Of a stretch of 64,000 nt of DNA, positions 27,089 through 35,635 are shown piece after piece. The notes below the pieces were generated by a model, which was not told the DNA's origin, ran no database searches, and was given only the letters and a program-made list of their open reading frames with translations. Origin of the DNA: a virus. Numbering within the stretch: the stretch's first letter is position 1; each line of letters opens with the position of its first letter. The stretch is taken from positions 36,370 to 100,369 of the IMG/VR virus record IMGVR_UViG_3300046698_000540. The stretch is one strand, 5' to 3'. Made by a program: the position numbers and the translations under genes.

Positions 27089-28909
27089 TCACAATCTATG
27101 AAACGGCATTTCACGATCCGACGCAAGTCCTCGCTGGTGGCGGCCCTTGCCGGGATTCAGGAAGAAGTTGTCGTGCTCCTCGATCTCCCTGTTCTCATCG
27201 GCAACAAAGTCGCACGCCAAACAGCCAAGCATCAAGCTGGAACAGAAGTCCTTATAGGAGGTCTCGTCCCCGGCCTCCACGGCCAAATAAGCGCCACGGT
27301 AGACCTTTTGCAGATTCGTCATCTGCGAGACGAAATTGCGCTGCTTCTGGCCCTTTCGGGCTCGTTCGCTGTTGGGGTATTCGAATCGTTCGTTCTGCAG
27401 GTCCGCTAGAAGGCGTGAGTAACCGTCGTGGTTGGTCGATTGGTCCGCAATGAACCGTATCAGCTCCAGCTCGTTCGCGGCAATTTGCGCCTGGAAATAA
27501 TTCTCCAGCATATCCGCCATTGCCTCGCCGACGCCCGTGGCGTCGATCATGATCCGCTTCAATCCCCGGTAGTTGACCAAGAAGTCCCGGATCTGGCTGA
27601 ACTGCGCGACATAATCGTCGCCAGTGATCTGCAGCCAGTTCAAAACCCGCTTGTGGCACCGGAAGTCTCCTTCGCCTACATAACCACCTTTAGTGTAGTC
27701 CGGTTGCACCACCGTTACAACCGTGGAGCTTTCCGCCTTCCCAACGTCGATTCCCACATAAATCACGTTCACCGGATCGTAGGTCACCGGCGAATAATTT
27801 TTCCCCATCAGGTCGAACAGAGTGGGCTCGACGAACATGCCCCTTTCGAGAATCCAGTGGAGGCGGTACGACAGCCTGAACTCGTCGGAGTCGTACCCCA
27901 ACTCGGCCATCTTTTTCTGGATGTGAATTCGATACCACTGGTTCGCTCTCGCGGCCACTTCAAAGTCGTACTGGAAATGCAGCTTGAGGGTCTGATCTTG
28001 CTGCTTGACGTCCTCCCGAACATTCTGCTGGCACTTGTCGTAGAAGGCGGACCTGGTCATATTGCAGGTCCCGATCTGTACGAAGCTGGCGGCCGTGGAG
28101 GCTGCCATGGGCACGATCGACTTGCGCCACACGTACGCGTTGATGTCCTGCGCCTCTTCTCCAATAATCAGGTGCCAGCTTGCGCCTTCGATCTTGGCCT
28201 GGAGGGCGGAGGAATGGCATTTGGCATACGACCCATTGGGCAATTCCGCTCTGGCGGAATCTTTTTTGTCGTCCATCTCGATCCCTATTTCGTCATCCGC
28301 CAGCACTTCATGGGCGTGCTCCGAATGCAGGTAGTGCAGGATCTTGTCGAACAACAGGCCTGACTGCTCGTGGGATGGGGCGTAAATTCCGACCCAAAAG
28401 CCATTCTTGAATTTCTGAATGCGGGGATCCGCGAACACGGGCGGCGAATTTTCCTTATCCGGATTCGTAGTGATCTGCGCCAGCAGGGGAAGCATTACCA
28501 TCATGCCGTCCACGATGACGGCCACCACAGTGGATTTCCCAGACTGGCGCGAAAACAGACCCGTGACATCTTCCGAATCCGACCGCAGCACCGAAAGAAT
28601 CACGCGCTGCCCAAATTCCCGCTGGTACGCGTGAAGCTGGATGTCAGCCATCATTTCGCTGAACGCCAGAATCGCTTTAGCCAGCTTCCGGAGCTGAACC
28701 TTGGACAGGTGCTTGATCTGCTGCTGGCGCAAGTCCTCGCCGGCAAGCGCATCTCTTACCTGGCCGGAAAGTTTTTCCTCGGAACGAAGGCCCGGCTTTT
28801 CATCGGTAACTACCGTACGGGCCTCCAGGGGTGAGCGTGTAAGCGATACGTCCAGCACACGTGCGGAAAATAGCCGAACACCACGCCGGCGTCCAACAAG
28901 GAAAGCCAC
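27089..28909 (-). CDS. terL: Terminase large subunit
   Basis: Up to 606 residues. SRQSGKST near residue 120 is the ATPase Walker A loop, WHLIIGEEAQD the Walker B and catalytic Glu, and VIYVGIDVGKAES with MIDATGVGEAM supplies the first acidic residues of the RNase H-like nuclease. It packages DNA into the prohead. The frame can begin at GTG 28909, but this overlaps the upstream glycosyltransferase by 100 bases; GTG 28858 or a later codon may be the true start. No small terminase was recognised nearby. Confidence 0.95.
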   Translation of the reverse strand: MAFLVGRRRGVRLFSARVLDVSLTRSPLEARTVVTDEKPGLRSEEKLSGQVRDALAGEDLRQQQIKHLSKVQLRKLAKAILAFSEMMADIQLHAYQREFGQRVILSVLRSDSEDVTGLFSRQSGKSTVVAVIVDGMMVMLPLLAQITTNPDKENSPPVFADPRIQKFKNGFWVGIYAPSHEQSGLLFDKILHYLHSEHAHEVLADDEIGIEMDDKKDSARAELPNGSYAKCHSSALQAKIEGASWHLIIGEEAQDINAYVWRKSIVPMAASTAASFVQIGTCNMTRSAFYDKCQQNVREDVKQQDQTLKLHFQYDFEVAARANQWYRIHIQKKMAELGYDSDEFRLSYRLHWILERGMFVEPTLFDLMGKNYSPVTYDPVNVIYVGIDVGKAESSTVVTVVQPDYTKGGYVGEGDFRCHKRVLNWLQITGDDYVAQFSQIRDFLVNYRGLKRIMIDATGVGEAMADMLENYFQAQIAANELELIRFIADQSTNHDGYSRLLADLQNERFEYPNSERARKGQKQRNFVSQMTNLQKVYRGAYLAVEAGDETSYKDFCSSLMLGCLACDFVADENREIEEHDNFFLNPGKGRHQRGLASDREMPFHRL

Positions 28910-29355
28910 AAGTTCCAGTCTTCGTACGGCGCTGTGATCTTGAAGCCGCCCACCTGATCGAAGATGGCCCTTCGCATCAGAACGGTGACCGGGATATAAT
29001 TGGCGCCGCGGAGCCTATCCGGATCGAACCGGGAAATAGGCGGCCGCCAAGGGGCGCCTGGAGGATACCTGCAAGGAGCATATACCAAATCGGTTTTCTG
29101 CTCCTGCGCCGCCTTTACCATCCACTCGACAAACTGGTCGTCCAGCAGGTCGTCGTCATCCAGGAACACCAGCCACTCCGCGTCGGATCCTTGCACCAGA
29201 TCGTTGCGAATGAATCCGGGCCCGCGGCCTCGCGTATCTACGCCCACCAGGTGGCCTACATCAAGGTAGGTTTGGCGATGGACAGAGGCAACAGCTTCTG
29301 TCAGCAATTCCGCCCGCTCTGGAATCGTTGGCGTGATTACATCGACTTGTGGCAT
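28810..29355 (-). CDS. Glycosyltransferase family 2-like protein
   Basis: 181 residues. VDVITPTIPERAELL at the start and WLVFLDDDDLLDDQFV with a DxD-type metal site define a GT-A fold; a later EDWNLWLSLLDAG supplies the usual ED(W) acceptor-side motif. Compact compared with most GT2 enzymes. It lies between terminase and the acidic-tail protein. It presumably adds a sugar to a virion or DNA acceptor. Confidence 0.85.
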   Translation of the reverse strand: MPQVDVITPTIPERAELLTEAVASVHRQTYLDVGHLVGVDTRGRGPGFIRNDLVQGSDAEWLVFLDDDDLLDDQFVEWMVKAAQEQKTDLVYAPCRYPPGAPWRPPISRFDPDRLRGANYIPVTVLMRRAIFDQVGGFKITAPYEDWNLWLSLLDAGVVFGYFPHVCWTYRLHAHPWRPVR

Positions 29356-29423
29356 ACTGAACCCAGGAGCGTTTCTTCTTGGTTCGGCGTGGCGGCTTCT
29401 CGGCGGGGGCTGCCGCGCCGTTT

Positions 29424-29627
29424 TTATTCTTCTTCGTCGTCCTCTTCTTCGTCGTCCTCTTCTTCGTGGTGCCCAGTGGCTTTGGAATCCTGACCGGACT
29501 CCTCATCCGTGCACGCTCGACGCTGGGGCTCGAATTCCGTACCAAACTCGCTCATGGGCGCTGCGCTGTTTGCTCCCTGATCGTAGTCCTGAAAGGACGT
29601 TGTTTCCGTACCGCCTTTGCCTGCCAT
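29424..29627 (-). CDS. Small protein with acidic repeat tail
   Basis: 67 residues from MAGKGGTETTSFQDYDQG, preceded by AAAGGAG. The C-terminus is a run of Glu and Asp encoded by tandem copies of GAGGACGACGAAGAA. A four-residue SGQD occurs before the acidic run, recalling the SGQDFN tag, although the rest differs. Possibly a DNA-mimic or scaffold-like peptide; unproven. Confidence 0.6.
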   Translation of the reverse strand: MAGKGGTETTSFQDYDQGANSAAPMSEFGTEFEPQRRACTDEESGQDSKATGHHEEEDDEEEDDEEE

Positions 29628-29638
29628 AATGCTCCTTT

Positions 29639-30301
29639 TCACTCCTTTGGAAATCCCGCCGCTTTCCTGCGATTGAATAATTCCTGACCCTGCTTCCAGG
29701 ATTCCGGCGTGTTTCCGCTCGCGTAAACCTCGTCCCACTCGCCGCCATCCTGGTGCGGATGACAGTGGTGAAAATGCAAATGCCTCGCGTCTATAACGAT
29801 ACCATCCTGGCGCGCGTGTTCCGTGAACTCGTTGTCCACCCACAAGGCCTGGTATGCTGGATTTGCAATGTAGCCCAACTTCTCATAGCGGCGCCGCGAG
29901 AGAATGTAGAGGACCATCAGCCGGCGGTCATCCGCAAGGAAACCCGACGAAACCTCCACCACAAACTCCGCGTTCAGGTCGGGAATGATCTTCAGCAACT
30001 CCTCGTCCCAATTCTGAGGCGGCCGCATGTCATCGGAGTTGGCAATAAGCACCCGGCCTTGGGAGATCACCGCGGCTTCATTCCAGCCGGCGATGGCTCG
30101 TTTCTCGCCTGTGCACCAGTGAACTTTTGATAGAGCGTTCAAGAAGGGAGGCCTGCTTGGATCGAATCCCCATCGGGAATCCGCGGCCATGAGGTACTCC
30201 ACCCGGTCGGGATTTTTGCAGGAGTCCCACCAGGCCGTGTAGCTATCCTTCCACTTTCGAGGGCGCGCTGTAGCGTGGCAGATCGAAAAAATTGGCGTCA
30301 T
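29639..30301 (-). CDS. Glycosyltransferase-like protein (GT-A type)
   Basis: 220 residues. FSICHATARPRKWKDSY at the start and VLIANSDDMRPPQNWDEELL in the middle follow the nucleotide-sugar and DxD regions of GT-A enzymes. A C-terminal HLHFHHCHPHQDGGEWD stretch is His-rich. The start is close to the next glycosyltransferase stop. Part of the glycan island. Confidence 0.65.
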   Translation of the reverse strand: MTPIFSICHATARPRKWKDSYTAWWDSCKNPDRVEYLMAADSRWGFDPSRPPFLNALSKVHWCTGEKRAIAGWNEAAVISQGRVLIANSDDMRPPQNWDEELLKIIPDLNAEFVVEVSSGFLADDRRLMVLYILSRRRYEKLGYIANPAYQALWVDNEFTEHARQDGIVIDARHLHFHHCHPHQDGGEWDEVYASGNTPESWKQGQELFNRRKAAGFPKE

Positions 30302-30304
30302 GCT

Positions 30305-31018
30305 TCACCTCTCGATCGACAGGATTGTTTCTTCAGTCTTTGGGATACCGTCCACGATCCACGCGGGCGGCCGAGTGAGCTTCATCCCCAGGCGCCAGGC
30401 CAGCACGGACAGTACGGTCTGATCGTGCCTGTGGCCCAGCACACGGGGATCTTGCGATGCTTGGTGCGCTTCATTAGTCCAGGGCCCTTGAAACGCCGTC
30501 TTCTCCTCAGCCAGCAGCAGAAATTCGTTCAGCAAAGCCCGAGCGCGCAAGTCTTTGAGGTTCAACCCGAAGGCCGTTCCTATTACTTGCGGGATTTTGA
30601 ATGCTGTTTCCCGATCGATCTTGAGGGGGGCCAAAGCAGAATCGCACGTCCAAGGCCCGCAAGTCCAGCAGGGAAGATCCTGCCGGCCGAACGGCAAATT
30701 TTCGCTGAACCAATACCCCTGCGACTCGATCCGGTCCCACAGAGGTTCTAATGAACGCACCGGCAGAATCGAAGCGTCTACCCAAAGCAGAGTATCACAG
30801 CCTATCCACAGGGCGTGCTTCAGAGCATGTGCCTTGAAAGCGTAGGGCACATCCTTGTGCGAAGGCGCGCCCGGCGGAAGACACCCCCGCCAGTGGGAAA
30901 TTCTTTTCTCTCCCAACTCCCGTGCGGCTTTTTGCATACGATCCTGCATGGCCAAATATCGGCCGCCCGTCGCCACGTTCACCAAAGCTCTCACAAGACC
31001 CTCCAATACACGGGGCAA
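30305..31018 (-). CDS. Glycosyltransferase-like protein
   Basis: 237 residues. WIGCDTLLWVDASILPVRSLEPLWD has the variant DxS/DxD motif and context of GT-A enzymes that use a sugar nucleotide, and GYWFSENLPFGRQ follows. The start overlaps the methyltransferase 3' end by 28 bases, so the two are probably coupled. Substrate unknown. Confidence 0.6.
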   Translation of the reverse strand: MPRVLEGLVRALVNVATGGRYLAMQDRMQKAARELGEKRISHWRGCLPPGAPSHKDVPYAFKAHALKHALWIGCDTLLWVDASILPVRSLEPLWDRIESQGYWFSENLPFGRQDLPCWTCGPWTCDSALAPLKIDRETAFKIPQVIGTAFGLNLKDLRARALLNEFLLLAEEKTAFQGPWTNEAHQASQDPRVLGHRHDQTVLSVLAWRLGMKLTRPPAWIVDGIPKTEETILSIER

Positions 31019-31623
31019 TTTTCCAGCTTCATCAAATAAGGCATGACCGCTTCCCTTGCACCATCCAGCGTGAAATCGTCACAGATACACCATCCGCCGC
31101 GGCTGATCTTGGAATAAAGCCCCTCCAAGCATTCCTTGGTGGATTCGTACAAATCCCCATCCAACCTGAGAAGGGCAATTTTTCCCATGAGCGATCCAGG
31201 GATCGTCTCGCAAAACCATCCTTCGTGATACACCAGGACATCGGGGTCAACACCCCACCGCTCCATGTTCAACTCAACATTTCTGCGGGAGCATACGGAA
31301 ATTCCCGAACTGGTGACCTCCGCCTTGCCTGGCTCGCCGTAAGGTCTATGGACGGGATCATCGTTGTGCCATCTGCGATCCTTGGGGCCAGCCATAGGGA
31401 TTCCCTGGAAAGAATCGAACAAATGAACTTTTCGGCCGCGCGCTCCTGTGTCGTAGATGGCTTTGGCCATTGCGGCCGGGTGCGCGCCGGCATAGACCCC
31501 GCACTCCACCAGGTCGCCGGGAATACCTTCCACGATCAGGGCCTTGGCGATCTGGTATGTGGCCCCAACTGCCTCCGGCGCCGTAATCGCCTGCAACGCC
31601 AGTTCATCCAAGGATGCTTGCAT
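30991..31623 (-). CDS. TylF-like O-methyltransferase
   Basis: 210 residues. DLVECGVYAGAHPAAMA is the SAM-binding motif I, KVHLFDSFQGIP and LLRLDGDLYESTKECLE are typical of the TylF/macrocin O-methyltransferase family, and CICDDFTLDGAREAV supplies later metal-ligand-like acids. GGAGG precedes the ATG. In a glycan island it probably methylates a sugar added by neighbouring enzymes. Confidence 0.85.
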   Translation of the reverse strand: MQASLDELALQAITAPEAVGATYQIAKALIVEGIPGDLVECGVYAGAHPAAMAKAIYDTGARGRKVHLFDSFQGIPMAGPKDRRWHNDDPVHRPYGEPGKAEVTSSGISVCSRRNVELNMERWGVDPDVLVYHEGWFCETIPGSLMGKIALLRLDGDLYESTKECLEGLYSKISRGGWCICDDFTLDGAREAVMPYLMKLENCPVYWRVL

Positions 31624-31624
31624 G

Positions 31625-32308
31625 TCAACCTCCGTGCAACTTTTTGGCGTACCTCTCGCGGTTTTCCGCAAAAAAGCGATCCCGCTCTGGATGACTCGAA
31701 GCACCACCCCAATGCGACACCCATGTTCCCCGCCATCCCGCGATCCTGTGGCCTTTTTCCTCGAGTCGGCGCCACAAGTCTGTGTCCTCCCAATAGCACA
31801 TCTCAAAATCTTCGTCGTAGCCGTTCACCTGGCGCATCGCCGCCGTGCGCGCCACGTAGAACGCTCCGAACCGCCAATTTGTGCCCATCAGGTCTTGACT
31901 TTTGCCCATGCCGTAGTGCATGCAGTTCTCAAAGTGCTCTGGCATTCCAACGGCCAAGTTGTGAATCTGCATGACCTGGATAAGCATGTAAACGGAGTCT
32001 TCAACCAGCTCCGCGTCGGTGTTCATCTGGCAAAAATATTCGCCACGGGCGAGCTTCAAACCAATGTTGCAGGCTGGACCAAAGCCTATGTTTTCGGGAA
32101 GAAAAACTGTCTTCCAATCCCGTACTGATTCTTTTATAAGGTTTCCCGGTAGGGCTGCACAGGGGGAGTTGTTGTCAATCAAGAGCAGCTCATAAGGGAC
32201 TTGCACATAGTTGGCGATGGAAGCAATCGCCCTGCGGCACAGCAGCCGTGCATTCTCGTCCTTGTTCCAGATGGGCACGACTATGGTGACTTGCGGTGGT
32301 TCTCTCAT
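31625..32308 (-). CDS. Glycosyltransferase family 2 protein
   Basis: 227 residues. VTIVVPIWNKDENARLL, LLLIDNNSP, ENIGFGPACNIGLKLARGEY and QMNTDAELVEDS give the ordered motifs of rhamnosyltransferase-like GT2 enzymes, and CYWEDTDLWRRLEEKGHRI is the usual ED-containing motif. The start overlaps the preceding gene by four bases. It is the most canonical glycosyltransferase of the island. Confidence 0.9.
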   Translation of the reverse strand: MREPPQVTIVVPIWNKDENARLLCRRAIASIANYVQVPYELLLIDNNSPCAALPGNLIKESVRDWKTVFLPENIGFGPACNIGLKLARGEYFCQMNTDAELVEDSVYMLIQVMQIHNLAVGMPEHFENCMHYGMGKSQDLMGTNWRFGAFYVARTAAMRQVNGYDEDFEMCYWEDTDLWRRLEEKGHRIAGWRGTWVSHWGGASSHPERDRFFAENRERYAKKLHGG

Positions 32309-32667
32309 ACTCCCGGGGGATACCTGCGTAGCAGCGCTTCATACTTGGTCTTCAATTCCTGCCAGGCCTTGCGCGAGACAGTGATGTCCTCAACCGGCGT
32401 CATTTCTCCACTGGCTTCGCAGGGAATAACGCCGAATACCTCGTCCCAGTTCACTGCATGGTCCAAAGGGACGGGGTGGCCCGCCTCGTCCTTCACCTGG
32501 TCCGTTTTTGTTTCCAGGTGCAAAATCACGCGGCGGGTGCGCACGTCTGAATGAATTTCCAGCAGCCGCGCTTGCGGCAACGCTTCCGGCGAAGTCCTGA
32601 CCAAGTATTCCGTGAGCATGGCGACCGGAAGGATAACCCGGCGTGCTTGCCTTTTGACGTCTTCCAT
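32305..32667 (-). CDS. First gene of late module, hypothetical
   Basis: 120 residues from MEDVKRQARRVILPVAML, preceded by AGAGGTGA. It lies directly downstream of the divergent promoter region and overlaps the GT2 gene by four bases. The fold seems alpha/beta; VRTRRVILHLETKTD and the Tyr/Pro-rich end are not diagnostic. Function unknown. Confidence 0.65.
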   Translation of the reverse strand: MEDVKRQARRVILPVAMLTEYLVRTSPEALPQARLLEIHSDVRTRRVILHLETKTDQVKDEAGHPVPLDHAVNWDEVFGVIPCEASGEMTPVEDITVSRKAWQELKTKYEALLRRYPPGV

Positions 32668-32679
32668 AAAAATCACCTC

Positions 32680-32709
32680 TTGCCAACGTAGCGCTATTAG
32701 CACTATACT
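32680..32709 (+). promoter_or_regulatory. Promoter for ribbon-helix-helix gene cluster
   Basis: TTGCCA (32680-32685) and TATACT (32704-32709) with an 18-base spacer. The start point expected six to seven bases after the -10 coincides with the GTG start codon at 32716, implying a leaderless message. Confidence 0.55.
32690..32704. promoter_or_regulatory. Inverted-repeat operator candidate
   Basis: AGCGCTA-T-TAGCACT is an inverted repeat with one mismatch in seven pairs. It lies in the spacer and touches the -10 of the plus-strand promoter and of the overlapping minus-strand promoter, a natural site for the adjacent ribbon-helix-helix protein. Confidence 0.5.
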
Positions 32710-32730
32710 CGAAGCGTGCCAGACAAGCAA
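32702..32730 (-). promoter_or_regulatory. Putative late-module promoter (minus strand)
   Basis: TTGCTT (32730-32725) and TATAGT (32707-32702) are 17 bases apart on the minus strand, with transcription expected near 32695. The -10 overlaps the -10 of the opposite promoter. The consensus match is moderate. Confidence 0.45.
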
Positions 32731-32892
32731 CCCACCAGCTTCCGTCTGACGGAAAACGCCCTGACACTGCTGGCCGCCCTTGCCAAGCGTGAGGGCATAG
32801 ATAAGACAGATGTTCTTGAAATCTTGATCCGTGAGCGTGCCCGCGGTTTGGGCATACCTGAACCCGAGGAGCCTTCCAGTGCAACACCCTGA
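32716..32892 (+). CDS. Ribbon-helix-helix (CopG/Arc-like) regulator, leaderless
   Basis: 58 residues, GTG start. TSFRLTENALTLLAALAKRE then GIDKTDVLEILIRERAR is the strand-helix-helix pattern of CopG/Arc regulators, which bind DNA as dimers through the N-terminal strand. No Shine-Dalgarno site is possible because the promoter -10 ends seven bases upstream. It overlaps the next gene by 14 bases. It probably represses its own promoter and may control the divergent late module. Confidence 0.75.
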   Translation: MPDKQPTSFRLTENALTLLAALAKREGIDKTDVLEILIRERARGLGIPEPEEPSSATP

Positions 32893-33949
32893 CGTCCACC
32901 AGCCTTGGTCCGCCTGGAGCGAATCTCAAACGCTCCACGTGGCTGCCGCCTATTCCAATCCGTTCCGCTGGAGAACCCGGCGCGAACTTTCCAACGACTT
33001 CCGCCGACATATGGAACAATCCCCAAACGTCCAACTGCATTTCGGCGAGCTGGCTTATGGCGCCCGGCCCCACGAGGTAACTGACGCTGAAAATCCTCTG
33101 GACGTACAGTTGCGAACACAGGCGGAACTGTTCCACAAGGAAAACATCCTGAACAGGGTCATTTCCCGATTTCCCTCGAACTGGCAATATGGCGCTTACG
33201 TGGATGCCGACTTTCATTTCACCAGGCACGATTGGGCGCTCGAAGCCATTCACCAGCTTCAGCACTACGATTTCGTGCAACTGTTTTCTTCCTACGCCGA
33301 TTTGTCTGGGGATACTTATGGGACCGGACAACTACCAACAAGGGTGAACCCCAGCTTCGCTTTCAACTACATTCAGAACGGTTACAGGCTCCCGGAAGGA
33401 TATGCCAACGGAGGCTGGAGGAAGCAAGGCGTCTCTGTCAATCCCTATTATGGCGCTGCAATTGGTAAAGGCGGCCGGCGCGGTGTGGGCGCCACAGGCG
33501 GTGCCTGGGCCTTCAGACGGTCCGCTTTTGAAACGGTCGGGGGCCTGCTGGACAAATGCATCCTGGGCCATGGGGATTGGTTCATGACTTTTGGACTGGT
33601 CGGGGAAGAAGCCCCGGACATGCATATTGACGGCTATTCAGCCGACTACCGCAACACCATTTTGGCCTGGCAAAAAGAAGCGGCTAAACTCCGCAAAAAC
33701 ATAGGCTACTTGGATTGCTTTGCGCTCCACAATTTCCATGGATCCAAAATGCGCCGCGCTTATGCCAACCGCGACACCATTTTGGTCAAGCATCAATTCG
33801 CCCCAACGACGGATCTGAAACCCGACTGGCAAGGCATCTACCAGTTGAGCGGCGACAAGCCGGCGCTTCGCGATGCCGTCCGGATGTATTTCATTTCCCG
33901 AAACGAAGACGATCCCAACCTCTACGGTAAAGAGCAACCCCTGGTCTGA
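32879..33949 (+). CDS. Glycosyltransferase-like protein, GTG start
   Basis: 356 residues from GTG 32879, with AGGAG seven bases upstream inside the regulator gene. QYGAYVDADFHFTRHDW carries a DxD-type metal motif, and GATGGAWAFRRSAFETVGGLLD resembles the acceptor-side motif of GT-A enzymes. The N-terminal section has SNPFRWRTRRELSNDF. It is the sixth glycosyltransferase-like gene of the window and the only one on the plus strand. Confidence 0.65.
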   Translation: MQHPDVHQPWSAWSESQTLHVAAAYSNPFRWRTRRELSNDFRRHMEQSPNVQLHFGELAYGARPHEVTDAENPLDVQLRTQAELFHKENILNRVISRFPSNWQYGAYVDADFHFTRHDWALEAIHQLQHYDFVQLFSSYADLSGDTYGTGQLPTRVNPSFAFNYIQNGYRLPEGYANGGWRKQGVSVNPYYGAAIGKGGRRGVGATGGAWAFRRSAFETVGGLLDKCILGHGDWFMTFGLVGEEAPDMHIDGYSADYRNTILAWQKEAAKLRKNIGYLDCFALHNFHGSKMRRAYANRDTILVKHQFAPTTDLKPDWQGIYQLSGDKPALRDAVRMYFISRNEDDPNLYGKEQPLV

Positions 33950-33960
33950 AAGGAACCATC

Positions 33961-34737
33961 ATGCTCATTCACAAACTTGGAAAGCAACCCCGCAGGGAAG
34001 ACCGGTTCCACCGGACCCTGCAATTCAAAAACTACCGGCTCCTGGAAGCCTTGCCCACGCCTCCCCCTGAGATCAGCTACGTAGTCAAGGTGCCCTCGTG
34101 GCCTATGCTCCTCAACGACCGGCTTGGGGATTGCGTCATCGCCGCCATGGGACATATGGTCCAACAGTGGACCTACTTTGCTTCCGGCGGCACTGCCATG
34201 CAGACCATGACGGACCAGGAAGCGCTGGCCGCCTATGAGGCGATTGGCGGCTATTACCCGCCCGACCCCTCCTCAGATCAAGGATGCAACATGCTGTCCG
34301 CGCTGAACTACTGGCGGAACCAGGGCATCCGAGTGGCTGGAAAGAACCACAAAATTGCGGGCTTCGTCGAACTCACGCCCACCCTTGCCAATCTCCGAGA
34401 AGCGGCCTGGATCTTCGGCAACGTCTTCACCGGAGTTGCGTTGCCTACGGCTGTGCAGGGCGCCGGCGATTGGACCGTTCCTGAAGGGGGCATTTACGGC
34501 GCCGCGGGGCAGCCGGGCGGTTGGGGCGGGCATTGTATTCCCGTCATGGCCGAAAGCCCTGAAACGGCAACCTGCATTACCTGGGCCGAGCGGCTGAAGA
34601 TGTCGCACAACTTCTTCACCGACTACTGCGACGAAGCCTATGCGGTCCTCAGCGAAGATTGGTTAAGCGCACAGGGCGACACGCTCACTGGATTTAACCT
34701 TGCGCAACTGCGCAAAGACATTGCGGCGCTGTCTTAA
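33961..34737 (+). CDS. Papain-like cysteine-peptidase-fold protein
   Basis: 258 residues. LLNDRLGDCVIAAMGHMVQQW places a Cys at a helix start, followed by GGWGGHCIPVMAE (His) and CITWAERLKMS, an order compatible with a Cys-His-Asn/Glu papain-like site. Similar uncharacterised proteins occur in bacteria and phages. Eleven bases separate it from the previous gene and the next gene is a small membrane protein, so a role in lysis or wall processing is possible but unproven. Confidence 0.55.
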   Translation: MLIHKLGKQPRREDRFHRTLQFKNYRLLEALPTPPPEISYVVKVPSWPMLLNDRLGDCVIAAMGHMVQQWTYFASGGTAMQTMTDQEALAAYEAIGGYYPPDPSSDQGCNMLSALNYWRNQGIRVAGKNHKIAGFVELTPTLANLREAAWIFGNVFTGVALPTAVQGAGDWTVPEGGIYGAAGQPGGWGGHCIPVMAESPETATCITWAERLKMSHNFFTDYCDEAYAVLSEDWLSAQGDTLTGFNLAQLRKDIAALS

Positions 34738-34765
34738 AAAAGCGGCCCGCGGAAAGGAGCACAAC

Positions 34766-34930
34766 ATGGTAACTCTCAGTTGGTGGGAGCAGTTCATCAT
34801 CGGAGCGGCTATCAGCTTCCTAACGATGTTGCTACCCAAGATCAAGAACCCCGTGGAACTGGCCGGCCTGCAAGCGACCATCGCGTTTCTGCAGAAGCTG
34901 CTGAACGGCAACGTGACCCTCGAAGCCTGA
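34766..34930 (+). CDS. Small one-helix membrane protein, holin-like
   Basis: 54 residues from MVTLSWWEQFIIGAAISFLT; GAAAGGAG precedes the ATG. One membrane helix (residues ~7-24) is followed by a short amphipathic helix (LAGLQATIAFLQKLLNG). Size and position after a possible hydrolase fit a holin, but many small phage membrane proteins look alike. Confidence 0.5.
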   Translation: MVTLSWWEQFIIGAAISFLTMLLPKIKNPVELAGLQATIAFLQKLLNGNVTLEA

Positions 34931-34949
34931 CCGGGCGCCGGGCGGACAT

Positions 34950-34996
34950 AAAAATAGGCCGGGTCCCAATCCTCCGAGGGCCCGGCCTATTTTTTC
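34950..34996. terminator. Bidirectional rho-independent terminator
   Basis: AAATAGGCCGGG (34952-34963) pairs with CCCGGCCTATTT (34981-34992), flanked by A-rich and T-rich runs, so it works for both strands. It separates the plus-strand cluster from the convergent minus-strand genes. Confidence 0.85.
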
Positions 34997-35384
34997 AGTC
35001 TTCCCACTTCACTTTGTTCTCTGCCAGCAATCTCTCTAGATCTTTCCTCGCCTGCGCTTCGGTTATGTGGATCGGCGGCCGGAGGCGCGCCGCTTCTTGA
35101 AAGGTGTGCCTACTGACCTGGAAGCCCCGAAACCCGTGCTGTAAGCCCAAGCCCACAGAAAAGATCCAGTTGCCCAGGTTCAGCAGCGTTCTCATCAGGA
35201 AATCGAACATCCACTGCGATCCCTTGTGGTAGCGGTACAACTCCCGGACCTTCCTGATGGGGCGGGGCTTATCCGGCGTGGCCTCTCCGCTGAAGAGCTT
35301 CAGCAGACCTTTCAGAGTACTCCGCGCCCGACGAAGGTCTCTCGTAACCTCGGAGCCCTGTTGCTCCGCTTCATTGTCCTTCAT
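34995..35384 (-). CDS. Hypothetical protein
   Basis: 129 residues from MKDNEAEQQGSEVTRDLRRA; GGAGGTACTTG lies upstream. A charged N-terminus, one moderately hydrophobic segment (FLMRTLLNLGNWIFSVGLG) and a C-terminal helix (EAQARKDLERLLAENK). The longer upstream frame overlaps another gene and is not used. It may be membrane-associated. It is the last gene of the minus-strand early/middle region. Confidence 0.55.
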   Translation of the reverse strand: MKDNEAEQQGSEVTRDLRRARSTLKGLLKLFSGEATPDKPRPIRKVRELYRYHKGSQWMFDFLMRTLLNLGNWIFSVGLGLQHGFRGFQVSRHTFQEAARLRPPIHITEAQARKDLERLLAENKVKWED

Positions 35385-35635
35385 TTTTTCAAGTACCTCC
35401 TCTCCATCTCCTTGTTCGTGCTCATCATCAGACGGCCGCCACGATTTCGACAGTTGTGGTCCGCACAGGGAACGCACATATAGTAGCTGCGCTTGTCGCG
35501 GTCGTGGTACACTATCGCCACGGCGGGCGCTCCGCACGGAATATACAATCTACGTGACATCGGCGATGCTTCCTGGCAGCGCGCGCCTTTAGGGATTTTC
35601 TTTTCGTCTTCCACCAGCGGAATTTCCATGTTCAC
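35381..35635 (-). CDS. Small Cys-containing protein
   Basis: 84 residues. YIPCGAPAVAIVYHDR and YYMCVPCADHNCRNRGG supply four or more Cys/His in a zinc-ribbon-like arrangement. Both ends overlap neighbours by four bases. Function unknown. Confidence 0.6.
   Translation of the reverse strand: MNMEIPLVEDEKKIPKGARCQEASPMSRRLYIPCGAPAVAIVYHDRDKRSYYMCVPCADHNCRNRGGRLMMSTNKEMERRYLKK

Noticed and set aside
29261-29545. Frameshift product KRTTKK from the acidic repeat gene
   Set aside because: The open second frame is a by-product of the tandem GAGGACGACGAAGAA repeat; no slippery site or conserved domain follows.
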